DNA from: Astropecten irregularis
Taxonomy: Eukaryota; Echinodermata; Asteroidea; Paxillosida; Astropectinidae
DNA length: 64,000 bases
Assembly: GCA_963971285.1 (NCBI GenBank)
Contig: OZ020260.1
Coordinates: 4,560,798 to 4,624,797, forward strand
Direction of reading: 5' to 3'
The notes under the pieces are model-generated. The model did no database searches and was not told the origin of the DNA. It saw only the letters and a list, made by a program, of their open reading frames with translations. The position numbers and the translations under genes were made by a program. Below, in pieces: positions 1 to 10,265 of the stretch; within the stretch, counting starts at the first letter, position 1, and every line of letters starts with the position of its first letter.

Positions 1-340
1 TCCGTGCTACAGTTATAGCCAAAATAGAGCATACTTATTGTCCACATACAACAGAGCACTCTTCCTATTATGCACTTTTGAGGAGTTTTTTGTATGTTTT
101 TTCCCCACTCTTTGAACTCTTATTCTGCCCAGATAAAATTACATGTGCTTACAAAAGTGCAAAAATGAATACTAAAATTGAATCTCGCCAAACTCTAAAA
201 CTAGCTTCCGCGCCTGCGCAAACATGACAGCTGTGTCATGTTCTATTTTTAACCGTAGCCGATACCTGACCTAAGATTTTTAATAAGAGTCGTCAGGGAA
301 TCTTTGGGCAGGGAACCAGACTAATTTCAAGCATCATACA

Positions 341-542
341 CGAGTTTACACTTCTAAAAAAGCGCATGCGTGGTAGTGCCTCGTTTCGAAGTCGCGATCA
401 AAACCGCCGAAGTGTAAACCCGTGTATTGTCTTCGACAATGGACGGGCTTACACTTCGGAAAGTGCACATGAGTGGAAGTGCCTCGTTTAGAAGTTGCGA
501 TGAAAATCTAAGATGGCTGCCATGGTGTAAACCCGTGTATTG
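341..542. repeat. Direct tandem duplication, about 95 bp per unit
   Basis: Two diverged direct copies, about 341-429 and 444-542. Each starts with a TTACACTTC block, carries GTGCCTCGTTT with GAAGT(C/T)GCGAT, and ends with GTGTAAACCCGTGTATTG. The start and end of each unit are roughly inverted relative to one another (TTACACTTC against GAAGTGTAA), so the units may be remnants of a foldback element. No coding signal. Confidence 0.65.
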
Positions 543-1013
543 CCGTCCGCCATCCGAGTTCCCGTCTTTGCAAAGATGATATATTTTTTTCATGCAAGCC
601 TTTGATGTGGACATCATTATATAAGAACGTGTTCTCCGTACGGTTACACACCAAAGAGACACTGAGACAAGTTTTAGTCACCTGTGACGCTTTTAGGGAT
701 ATTTGTTTTTATTAATCCCACAACACCATGATGAATTCTGTTTACATTGGGGGAGCTTTACTTTAATATTACACTATCATCTAAATCTTGCAGCGTTATG
801 GACTCAATTTTGATTCTTACTTGGGTCAGTGGAAATTCCCTATTCCAAGAAGGCTTTTATTTGCTAAACAAATTTGACCTCTGTACTAATGACGTCACAA
901 GAAGTTTACACGAGTGCAGTGTTAACTTTTTTTTTATGGTAATCAATGGATTTTGGTTCCTCCACTTCCTCCTTGAAAACACTTTGTATGTAGCGCGCGG
1001 CATATCAAGGGGA

Positions 1014-1205
1014 AACGGTGCCCGGTGGCAACAGTGCGCCACCAAGAGTTTGCAACATTTTGACCAATCACAATGCGCGGAATTAAGCTTGTCGACAAAT
1101 TGTGCAAGTGGAAGGATGCGCACTTTGTCGACAACATTCATTTCCTGAATTGTGATTGGCCAAGGCAATGTTAACTCGTGGTGGCGCACTATTGTTAATC
1201 GCCCG
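1014..1205. mobile_element. Foldback element, CCAATCACAA/GTTTGCAA family
   Basis: Left arm has GCGCCACCAAGAGTTTGCAA followed by gaCCAATCACAA; the right arm has the inverse, TTGTGATTGGCCAA then GTGGTGGCGCAC. Related copies lie at 11455-11601, 46525-46680 and 55228-55395. Palindromic, about 140-190 bp and non-coding, so a MITE-like foldback element is the best reading. No target duplication was established. Confidence 0.75.
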
Positions 1206-1746
1206 TTTTGCGCCCCTCATTCCAACCTGAGATGCTAATATCAAAATATCACACCGTAATTTTGAAATTTTTAATCTTTCTTTGCTCATTGGATTTGATT
1301 TCCCAATAACTTCCAATGATTTTCCAATAACTGACAATACAGCCAATTTGCCTTTGCGTTTTGTGCGCAAAACGTGGCGCCCGGGACACGTGCCCCCTTA
1401 CCCCGCTCTAGTTACGCCACCGTTTGTATGTAAACAAATAAGGTGACATCATTCGTACGTACACTGATTAAACTTAGCCACTAATAAAATAAAATTTTGA
1501 GTAAAGATCACCAAAAAAACCATCAAAACAAAACAATACATTTCATGGCGGCCAGAGGTTTTGAAACTCATTGCAAGGATAAAAATTGATTGACAACTTA
1601 AAACGAATGAACAAAAAATAATACTTATACTATAATCTATGTGCTCTGTATCATCTAGTTAATGTCCGGTCATCAGAGACAGCGTCCACTGCCGGGGAAA
1701 CTGTGCCGTCTCGACGGTACCGTGGTCCGATGTGAACTCGGTGAGC

Positions 1747-4700
1747 CTAGCACAGCTCGTACACTTCCTCGTAGTAGCAGCCTTCGTGGCAGCACTCCTC
1801 AGTCAGACTCCTCTTTTCGATTCCTCTCTTCAAGAAGCTGTTCGCCTCCTCGCCTGCAGAATGATTGAGACAAAAGAACGCACGATCCCGCCATAATTAT
1901 CCACAGGGAGACATTTCTGAATCGAGGTCCAACTCATTCAAAAAGGTTCATGAATAGTTACCGAACAATGGCCTTAAGTGTATTAGCGATTGCGGACGTT
2001 ATACAAGTCAGGTTGCCGTCATGTATGTATTCGAAAGTGAGTGTGAGCGAACATTGACATACAATTTGTTTTTGAAATTTGAATAAGTTGAACCACTTGA
2101 AGGTGTTTTTGGTGTTTTTTATAAGAGACCACATTCATCCTGCTTTCATCTAGTCCATTAAAAAAATTCATATAAAATATTTACCGCAAAATGACATAAA
2201 GGATAAGCGATTGCGGACGTTATACAAGTTAGGTCGCCGTCATTGTGTGTATTCGAAAGTGAGTGTGAACGAACATTGACATACACTTTTTTTAAGAGAC
2301 CACATTCATTCTGCTTTCATCTAGTTCATGAAATGTTTTTTATACACAAGGACAAATCGTATACATTTGGAGATTTCATCAAAATCGGCGTTTATAACTA
2401 TTCAAAATTAAAGCGCTTCACATCATGTCATACTAATAGTACATACTGCTTTCCAAGAACGGATGGTGTCTGCAACCACAGAGTTGGGACTTGCGGTTGT
2501 TCAAGGTGGTGCCGCACCAGTAGTTTCTAGGGGATCGCTTCTCCAATCCAGGGTTGTTCATGCTGAAACAAACCAACAGTTTCATGAAGCCATAAGCAGG
2601 CGCGGTTCTACGGGGGGACTAGGGGGGGCTGTAGCACCCCCAACATTTTGTCTAGCCCCCCCAAAAAAATGCAAGTGAAAATTTTTTTTTATTGAAAGTA
2701 CTGGATTTTTTCAGTTATTAAGCGCAAATTACATAAAAAACGCGTTGTGCGGGCTATAATGTGCATGTTTTTCGACCCCTAATATGACATAGCAGAAGCG
2801 AGTGTTAGAAGAACCCAAAATATTGAGTCTTCTAGCCCCCCCCCCCAAAAAAAAAATTGGCTCTTCTAGCCCCCCCAAAATTTTGACTCTAGAACCGCGC
2901 CTGGCCATAAGTATTCATGCTTACGGAAGTACGGAAGCTTAAACTGACCATCCGAGTTTCCGAGATCATTATCTCAGAAAGGCGTATTGGAAAGACGTCA
3001 TTCTGAGATATTGGGATTTGGAAGATTCTGAAGTCTGAAGCAACGTCTGTCCGAGATGCGACATCGGGGAAAGACGTTTTTCCGGAGATAATTATCACTG
3101 AATCTCGGACATTCGGATGGTCACTTTAAGCTTCCGTACCTGCCAATATTTTTTATAAGATTTTATGTACATTTATTAATAGCGAAACCGTTCCACAATG
3201 TTTTTCTCATATATCTTCACTGCACACTGCGGGCGATCCTCAAAAGTTGCCATTGGCCTACGTGTATACACATGATTATTACAGCATACACTTAAAAGTA
3301 GTATCATACTTTGGTATTGAAGTTGATAGAACATCTGCGGTCTGTTCATAATTTGATTTGTCATTGAATAAAAACAGACCTGTGAAATGTTCAGCTCAAA
3401 TGGAAACAGTAGAAAACAGCGAAAAACCGTATTTTTTGTACTAAAGGCATAGACCTAGACCTATACTTACAGGATTTCCCTCATTTCCACGAGCATTCCA
3501 CACCTGGAGTCAACATCGTCATTACCAGAGACTGGATACCAAAGGAAAGAAAAAAAACGAATATTATTAGGCTATGACACGCCGACAAATACAGCACGGG
3601 CCGATTTCACGAAGCCCTACGATCGATCGTAACTCGAGTAACGAAGGATAACCCATGGTATCCTACGTAGGGCTGCAATGCATCGCAATACGTCCTACGA
3701 TTGGTAGTAAGTTACGATGAGGTTGGTGAAATCGACCCCAGAGTTGTTAATATAAGCAGTCTATCCACCATGAGCACCATGACCATCTTTTTCACATCGT
3801 CTGTCGCAGAAAACAAGAGTTTGGTTAACTGTTCAAAACGACACCCATCCACTTCCTATACCCGAGTTCGAAAAATTATAATTCTTCACTATTAACCATT
3901 GACAAACTTCAACGGCACACGGCAAACGTCATTTTATCGAAAACAAATCATAATTTAAAGGTAGTATCATACTTTGGTTTTTGTCAAAGAAATACAAATT
4001 CATGGACATAAATATCAAGGAAGATACAATAAAAGTAATCTGTGAAAATTTCAGTCCCATACGGTGCCCACTTTTTGAGTAAACTTTTTGATCTTTTAAA
4101 AGATCAAAAAGATTTCCGGTCGTAGTTTTACTAATTCCAGGCGGAAGAATGTTAACGGTATGTCTACCACCACCATCTCCATATCCTGTACGTTATACGT
4201 AAATCTGTGAACATTTCTGTTTTGGTCTCTTACCAAAGTATGATACTACCTTTAAAGAATGTGTAATTCCGTTTCAATTTAGGAATTGTGTCACGATTGT
4301 AACGACTGTCAAATGCGTCTTGTCTTGTCAACGCTGTTTAAACCCGTGATATACTCAAAATATATATTTAAACAGTGCCCAATTTTCACAACTGGAGGTT
4401 AACACACAGTTTGACATCGTGGCGTAAAAGGACATGTACAATATTGGTAACAAACCAAAACAGGAATGTTCACAGACCTACATATAACTTACAGGGTATT
4501 AAGACAGTACTGATAAAAGCATACTGCGAACATTGTTCTGACTGAAATGCAAAAAAGAGTAAAACCAAACACCAAAACAATTTTTTGATCTTGAAGAGAT
4601 AAAAAAAAAATGAGACAGCTATTCCCATACAATTTGGTGTAACAATCGCATTGGTTTTTCGTTGTTTTCTACTGTTTTAAATGATTAATTGAGCTGAAAA

Positions 4701-4983
4701 TTTCACAGGTTTGTTTCAATTCCATGACAAATAGAGATATGAGCAGCTCGCAGCCGCTGTAACATTTACCAATGTTGTACACGCCCTTTAAATGGTATTA
4801 TCTTCTCTTAAAGGGGAACTACTATAAACCGATGCCCCAATCCCAAACCACAGTCACTAAACATTCGTTTCGCCTATACATCATCAAGTTCGTTCCCAGT
4901 ATTTAATTTAATAGCTTGTACTGTAGCTTACCCTGGTACAACACGACCATAGCCAGGACAGCGAAGATGAGTACACGGTTCAT
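1747..4983 (-). CDS. Insulin-like peptide precursor, eight-cysteine type (ILP-A)
   Basis: Secreted peptide hormone precursor of the insulin superfamily, 111 aa in four exons: 4983-4932, 3531-3471, 2562-2447, 1853-1747 (phases 1, 2, 1; all GT-AG). Exon 1 is a signal peptide beginning MNRVLIFAVL. Exon 2 carries VDSRC (Cys28). Exon 3 is the B chain, YWCGTTLNNRKSQLCGC (Cys54, 66, 68; C-x11-C spacing). Exon 4 holds the dibasic site EKR and the A chain ECCHEGCYYEEVYELC (Cys97, 98, 102, 111; CC-x3-C-x8-C). Six cysteines match the insulin pattern; Cys28 and Cys68 are an extra pair. A second Lys-Arg (GLEKR) lies between Cys28 and the B-chain core. Paralogous exon by exon to the genes at 10266 and 17918. 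Receptor unknown; the relaxin RxxxRxxI cassette is absent. Introns carry several transposon copies. The assembly is inferred by eye, without transcript support. Confidence 0.92.
1981..2335. repeat. Duplicated block in ILP-A intron 3
   Basis: Direct duplication, about 1981-2160 and 2205-2335: TAGCGATTGCGGACGTTATA, then AAGT(C/T)AGGT(T/C)GCCGTCAT, GTATTCGAAAGTGAGTGTGA and TAAGAGACCACATTCAT. The second copy lies about 110 bp beyond the donor of exon 3. Non-coding. Confidence 0.75.
2597..2904. mobile_element. hAT-like MITE, CAGGCGCGG family
   Basis: Perfect 14-bp terminal inverted repeats, CAGGCGCGGTTCTA and TAGAACCGCGCCTG, flanked on both sides by the 8-bp direct repeat GCCATAAG. An 8-bp duplication with a CAG...CTG terminus is typical of hAT transposition. 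The interior is non-coding and dominated by C runs following TAG (TAGCCCCCC). It sits in ILP-A intron 2. A decayed relative lies at 15140-15445. Confidence 0.88.
3290..3440. mobile_element. Fragment of the GGTAGTATCATAC family (variant)
   Basis: Begins with AGTAGTATCATACTTTGGTA, then AAGTTGATAGAACA, CTGTTCATAATTTGATTTGTC and GTAGAAAACAGCGAAAAA. The same sub-variant recurs at 7304-7560. Only the left half is recognisable here. Lies in ILP-A intron 2. Confidence 0.65.
3598..3738. mobile_element. Foldback element, GTCGATTTCAC family
   Basis: Ends in GGCCGATTTCACGAAGCCC and, inverted, GTGAAATCGACCCC, with the internal motif CGTAACTCGAGTAACGA. Other copies: 23607-23745, 45837-45980, 56060-56155, and a split copy at 60915-61325. 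About 140 bp, non-coding; in ILP-A intron 1. Confidence 0.75.
3959..4251. mobile_element. TTAA-flanked MITE (GGTAGTATCATAC family)
   Basis: Starts AGGTAGTATCATACTTTGGT and ends with the inverse, ACCAAAGTATGATACTACCT; TTAA directly abuts both ends. The centre carries the palindrome TTGATCTTTTAAAAGATCAA. Right and left halves differ, so this is a normal full copy. Located in ILP-A intron 1. TTAA flanks suggest piggyBac-type mobilisation, but no transposase is seen. Confidence 0.85.
4430..4795. mobile_element. TTAA MITE, divergent subfamily (ACATGTACAA ends)
   Basis: Left end AAAAGGACATGTACAATATT followed by GGTAAC; right end the inverse, ACCAATGTTGTACACGCCC followed by TTTAAA. Internal blocks (ACAGAAATGTTCACAG-like, GAGTAAAACCAA, TTTGATCTT) are shared with the main GGTAGTATCATAC family, so it is a sister subfamily with different termini. 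Lies in ILP-A intron 1. Confidence 0.7.
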
Positions 4984-5057
4984 GCTTGCAAGGTTAGAGG
5001 TTGCCACACGTCATCAAAACACAAACACAGTGAGTTCACTGCTCTGCAGAACAGGCC

Positions 5058-5066
5058 TTTTTATAT
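5058..5066 (-). promoter_or_regulatory. TATA box of ILP-A
   Basis: Minus strand reads CATATAAAAAGG, with TATAAAAA about 75 bp upstream of the ATG at 4983. The other two insulin-like genes have a TATA box in a comparable position, which supports both the start site and the gene call. Confidence 0.65.
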
Positions 5067-5499
5067 GCACTGTGATTAAGAGGCGAGGGGCAATAAAACA
5101 TGTATTTGTATGCAGTGACTGTAGCTGGAGATATTCAAATGAGCAAATTTGAATATCACGTGTCTTTATATCAAGCTCATGAATTATGCAAATGGCGTCG
5201 ATTTTGATGAGTGAAGACTGACTGTCCGTAAACGTTTCCGGTGTGGGAGGTATAGGCCCACACCATATTTATTAAATTTTGTAGACCTGTCATCATTTTT
5301 TTATACACGTTTTGTGTTATCTAAAAAATCAGAAAGAACTTTGCGAAAAGAACACGCTATGGACAGATAGTATACACACAGAAATGCAACATTTAACGTC
5401 AATATTATAACACAATATTATTGAACAGGATAATCATCAAAAATCTAAAACTGTATCTTCTTCTCATCTTCAATGATCCTTGGGATATAGCGGCATGTG

Positions 5500-5690
5500 A
5501 GTGGTTTCATGACTTCTGACTGCCAAACGAACAAAGATAATTAGGGACTCTGATGCCAACATAATGCTGGGTGGTGGTGGCTCAGTTGGTAGAGCGCCCG
5601 TACGGCATATTCCGGAAATCGTTGGTTCGAATCCCGCTCCAGTCAATTTTTCTTTGTTCACTTTTCAATGACAAGTTCAGTTGGTTTCCC
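5500..5690 (+). repeat. tRNA-derived SINE-like repeat
   Basis: Contains TGGCTCAGTTGGTAGAGC (A box and D arm) and GGTTCGAATCCCGCTCC (B box), preceded by CTGCCAAACGAACAAAGATA and followed by TTTCTTTGTTCACTTTTCAA. Acceptor and anticodon stems do not pair, so it is not a functional tRNA. The same flanks recur at 24050, 47060 and 48450 (plus) and, inverted, near 61600 and 61990, so this is a dispersed family. Confidence 0.8.
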
Positions 5691-5941
5691 TTGTGGTTAC
5701 TTGATGGTCATTTATTTCTGTTAGACAATGTGGTACAAATTATCGGCCTGGTTGATGAAGAATTTGGCTCGTCACCGCACAGGACCGCAGACCGTAGTCT
5801 TCTGGTCACCTGCCACATGCAATGAATAGAAAACAAAGTTTGAGCTTTCTTAATCTACTTTTAGACCGAATTAAACTCCACAAGTAATTAACTGTTGCAA
5901 ATTTCTCACCAGACAAAACAAAAAATTAACTCAATATAAAA

Positions 5942-6268
5942 TACTTGGAATTAGGAGGCCTGACGTTGCGATCCAAGCAGGCTCTTTCTCAAAGGATAAA
6001 CAACAAAAGGACAAGTTGCGCGTTCTTGCATGTTCTTGTCCTCTTGTCATTTAGCCTTTCAGAAAGATCCTGCTAGAATCGAACTCCAAGTGACCTGAAA
6101 TAATATGAAAATACTTGGCATTAGTAGGGTCTGATGTTTCGATCCTAGCAGGCTCTTTCTCAAAGGATAAACGACAAGAGGACAATGTTCTTGCATGTTC
6201 TTGTCCTCCTGTCATTTAGCCTTTAAGAAAGATCCTGCTAGGATCGAAAAGGCCCTCATAACTCCAAG
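5942..6268. repeat. Two tandem copies of the CCTAGCAGG foldback repeat
   Basis: Copies about 5942-6100 and 6108-6268. Each has CGATCCTAGCAGGCTCTTTC near one end and, inverted, GAAAGATCCTGCTAGGATCG near the other, with internal AAAGGATAAACGACAAGAGG and an inverted TTGTCCTC...CATTTAGCC. Further pieces at 9645-9710, 40045-40165 and 49310-49380. Confidence 0.75.
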
Positions 6269-7303
6269 CGTATTAAACTCTGTTAAATGCCATAGAAGTT
6301 TCATGAACATACCCAAGCCAAGGCTGTTGGTACTCCACTCCACGAGGTTAACAAATCCACTGAAGAGATAGATAACCTCTCAAGTGATTATAAGCCCTGA
6401 ATTTGGTCTTTTGAGTGCGTTATAAAGCACCAAATTTGATAGCTTAGAGCTGAATAGAGACATTAATTTCAGGGCCAGCGGATATTGAATTTAAAGTCGA
6501 CTCCAGATTATGCTGGTAGTTTTCTTTTTAAAGTTGACGAACGAGTAAAACGACCCTGTATTTATGTTTTCAATTAACCGGTATAATTATACAAAAACAA
6601 TTTATATTGACTTTTATCTCTCTTATTGAAAATTGACCAGCATTACCATTTTAACTGCGGTTGAATGAGTTATACTCTTAAAGGATAATTGCAGCCCGGC
6701 TAATTAGAATAAAAACCTTGAAAGTAATGATAAGCTTGGGCCATCGGCTTCGATCGATTAATATTTGAATGGACTAAATGAGGGGGAAAAACAAAGTTTG
6801 GCAAATAAAGTTGACAAAACTTTAATGGAGAAAACAAAAACAAATTGCACCCTTTTACCAAATCATTATTATTCCGGTGCAATTTTCAAACACGTTTTTT
6901 ACACCTGTGATTTTATTGGTTGCCATATTTTATGCCCTATAATTTGAGAAATATCTCGACAAAAAATCGTCTGTAATATTAACGAATAAGAATTGGAGGC
7001 AGTGTCCAAATTCATACTAGTCATTACACGTCCCTTGATAAGTTTGTCAGGCCCACCTTCTTCATGATTGCGACTCAGTTTGGTACTTGATTTCATTGAC
7101 TGAATGCCACTTTTCGATTTTCACCCCCTCCTGTTTCCTGAAACCTAGATCCGCCCCCGTTAAGCTTGGTTAATCTCTCCAGAACTATTCGCAAACTGAC
7201 CCAAAGATCAGTACGCTGTACGTTGCCAAATAAAGATATAAAAGTATATACTCGTCAATTCCCATCATGTTCACAGTATAAATTCTAAATCGTTCAGTTA
7301 TCA

Positions 7304-7560
7304 AAGGTAGTACACTACCATACTTTGATAAAGTTGATAGAACAGCTGCAGGCTGTTCATAATTTGATTTGTCATGGTATGAATACAAACTTGTGAAATG
7401 TTCAGCTCAATTGATCATTGGAAACAGTAGAAAACAGCGAAAAAACGTTGCAATTTATTGTTACGCGAAATTGTAAAGTACATGACAATTGTGAGGTTTT
7501 GATCTCGGAGATCAAAACTATTTTCGATCTTTTTGTTTTACTCATTTCTGGATACGTACT
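7304..7560. mobile_element. GGTAGTATCATAC-family fragment
   Basis: Starts AAGGTAGTACACTACCATAC and continues with the same sub-variant blocks as 3290-3440, then TTTTGATCTCGGAGATCAAAA as central palindrome and TTTTACTCATTTCTGG. The right terminus is missing. Confidence 0.65.
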
Positions 7561-8241
7561 CATTTCTGGAGTTTATCGGCTTTTGTAAGGTTGGTTGCTA
7601 TATTTAATGTATATTTAAGCTTGTTTTTATAGCGCAGGTACTGAGCATATATATTGAAACATTTTGTGTGACCTTATAATCTAGCACAACTATTAAGGTA
7701 ACAATTTAATTTGTCCTTAATAAAAACAAAAATCTTGACGAAACTCGAAAACAAATTATTAGTTTCATTTTATGTTTAGTAAACGATTTATATTTTCAAG
7801 GGCGCCACTTCAACAAAAATGCCGGTAGACAATTAATCGACTCTATCTAAAACAGCTAATTACTTTTTGTTAATTACCATTCCAAGTGCATTTCAATTCA
7901 ATGCAAACATCCAATTAGTTATAAAATAAGCACCAAAATGACAACCAGCACATTTTCCCGCCATTATGACACCGAATCATAATTTCATTTGACCTTGTGA
8001 AAACCTTTTCAGCAGAAATAGAAGTGCCAAAGCGATTAATCTTTAATTGTGTGGTTGTGCTATACATTTCTACTGGCTTAATTAGTTTGTTTTTCAACTG
8101 TTTACTTGTGCAATCATTCTATTTTTACAGGATTGGTCGACAAAACTTACGCCAAATGGAAGAAATAGTTTCTTGATAAATTTGATTTCCTTTGCTGTTT
8201 ACACTTTATTTATAATATGTAAACCGCAGTATGTAAAACTT

Positions 8242-8451
8242 TAAGGTACTATCATACTTTGGCAGCATACCGAAACAGAAATCATCGCAGATTTACCTGT
8301 AACTTACCTGTAACTTAATAAAGATTGCGATGGTAGAAACATGCCGTTAAGATATGTCTGCCTAAAATGCTGTATTTATCCAGAAAAGAGTCAAACCAAT
8401 GGCCAAAAACAATGTTGATCTTTTGAAGATAAGAAAAAATAATCGGGATAA
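8242..8451. mobile_element. GGTAGTATCATAC-family left half
   Basis: TTAAGGTACTATCATACTTT followed by CGAAACAGAAATC, GATTTACCTGTAACTT, GATGGTAGAAACATGCCGTT and CTGTATTTATCCAGAAAAGA. It stops at the central GATCTTTTGAAGAT block, where a second element in the other half configuration begins. Confidence 0.7.
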
Positions 8452-8822
8452 AAGGTAGTAACATACTTTGGTTTTTATCAAGGAAATACAGATTCATGGG
8501 CAAAAATATCAAGGAAGAAACAGTAACAGTCATCTGTGAAAATTTCAGTCCCATACGATGCCCACTTTATGAGAAAACAGTGAAAAACAGCCACAGTATT
8601 TCTTAAGTCTTTTCTCTTTGATCTTTTAAAAGATCAAAAATAAAAGAGAAAAGACTTAAGAAATACTAAGGCCATTTTTCACTGTTTTCTCAAAAAGTGG
8701 GCACCGTATGGGACTGACATTTTCACAGATGACTTTTACTGTATCTTCCTTGATAATTCTGATAATTCTGCCCATGAATCTGTATTTCTTGACAGAAACC
8801 AAATTATGATACTACCTTTAAG
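8452..8822. mobile_element. Snapback palindrome made of two inverted right halves
   Basis: Both arms are the right half of the TTAA MITE: GGTAGTAACATACTTTGG... running to CTTTGATCTTTTAAAAGATC at the centre (about 8636), then the same sequence inverted to TATGATACTACC and TTTAA. The arms are about 180 nt each with only scattered mismatches, so a transcript would form a long hairpin. Confidence 0.85.
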
Positions 8823-9299
8823 AGGACTTTGGTAACTCGTTTATCACTAAGGACAATAAGGATTGTAAAGCGCATTCACATGGTAGCGACCCCACACAGA
8901 CTTGTCCTGCAATTCGGGTTTTGTTCTGACATTTGGATCACAATTCATTTCGCCCCAAACATTACCGTTTTAAAAGCACATGTACATGCAAATAATATTT
9001 TTTAATAACGTTTTATTGATTCTGTGTTCGGGCTCTAGCGAAGAAGCAGGCTGTCACGATGTATCACCGTAACACTGGGTGAGTTTGCCCCAAAAAACCT
9101 TTGATTAAAAAACCGTCAGTTGACTTGCCCCTGCCCGATTTGTACACGTCTGTCATCTCGACAGCATTTTTGTAAATAACCAAACCAGTTAATAACGTGA
9201 TTTCTCTATATTATAGAGAAATCACGATGCTCAAAATACGAATCAAACTGCGACTCCTGTGAAAACCAGCTATCCCTGCCCGCCTTGTCTCCTACGCAA

Positions 9300-9405
9300 A
9301 CGCCAAATATACAATTTGTCATCTTTGGTGGGATTCGAACCAGGGACGCCCGGAACTCAATCAACACAAGAATTCCCTGCTGGGAGCCAGGTTTACCCTG
9401 CATGC
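9300..9405 (-). repeat. tRNA-like repeat
   Basis: The minus strand contains CCTGGTTCGAATCCCACC (B box) preceded by about 60 nt including ATTGAGTTCCGGGCG. I see no clear A box or acceptor stem. Probably a tRNA-derived SINE remnant. Confidence 0.4.
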
Positions 9406-10172
9406 CCACTAATACCGAAATATGCTGACATTTTCAAGACACAAAGAAAGATTTTAATTGTAAATCCTAACATTGACGACAAAACATTTGAGAATTCAAT
9501 ATCGGGACCAAGATTTTACAATACCAGATTTCATAAATTATGGAATATGAAATTATGAAATTCGATCAGAGAAAGAACAATCACCGGAGAGGGTGGCGAA
9601 TAATGTTAAGGTTGGAGTTAAAAACTACGGTAAACATGCTTGGAGTTAGGAAGGCCTGACGCGTTTCGATCCTAGCAGGATCTTTATCCAAGGCTAAAAT
9701 GACAAAAGGACACAGAAGAAACATAGTTGGATTCTTAATAATCAATCTCTGATAATTTGATAACTGCTTCGAACTATAAAAGTACAGACCGTCATATCAT
9801 TCAATGTACTTTCATCAAGATTCACCAGGATGGTCTTGGTGTATCTTTTGAACAAATTTCAAACAAATATTAAGTTTCAGTGGTGTCATAGTTTGCCAAG
9901 GATGTAAACACGTGATAACTTCTGTCGTTCTCGAGGTTAAACGTGACCTAGTTGGGACGGTTCATAAAGGTAAACGATTGGCTCGCTGAAATGGCGCCAC
10001 CGTACCTTAATTTGCATAATTATGGGCGGGAGTTAACATACCTGTCAGCTCATTCGTGCAGGGTTGCGTGATGGGGTGACTTTTTCTCGCCCGGTGAGAT
10101 GCGCAGACGTTCGAGAGATGCCATCTAATGATTGCACACCGTCTATCAAGGGGCCCTTAGGCCTTTAGGTCT

Positions 10173-10180
10173 ATATAAAG
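10173..10180 (+). promoter_or_regulatory. TATA box of ILP-B
   Basis: TATATAAAG about 90 bp upstream of the ATG at 10266, followed by CACACTG and a CAGTCTCTAC stretch where transcription could start. Position matches the TATA boxes of the two paralogues. Confidence 0.7.
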
Positions 10181-10265
10181 TCACCGAGTCGCCCTGGTTG
10201 GTCACACTGTTCGGGGTTTCTCCAGTCTCTACAAGCAACCGTGCACCGCTCGGCAATCAGACACC

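Larger units (their letters stand above)
1..1746. other. Left flank, no gene seen
   Basis: I see no convincing coding exon. The stretch holds a duplicated block near 341-542 and a foldback element at 1014-1205 (both listed separately). The rest is AT-rich sequence without a structure I can name. The 3' UTR of the minus-strand insulin-like gene ending at 1747 must lie here, but I could not pick a clear polyadenylation signal. Confidence 0.6.
5100..10165. other. Intergenic region between ILP-A and ILP-B
   Basis: The two genes are divergently transcribed, so this 5-kb stretch holds both upstream regions. It contains a tRNA-derived repeat, two CCTAGCAGG-type copies, a fragment and a snapback palindrome of the GGTAGTATCATAC family, and a second tRNA-like repeat. 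Short ORFs here overlap repeats or lack protein-like composition; I support none of them. Confidence 0.6.

Noticed and set aside
5571..5645. Functional tRNA gene
   Set aside because: A and B boxes are good, but acceptor and anticodon stems do not pair and the flanks are shared with other dispersed copies, so it is a SINE-like repeat. The same reasoning applies to 24240, 47295, 48690 and 63255.
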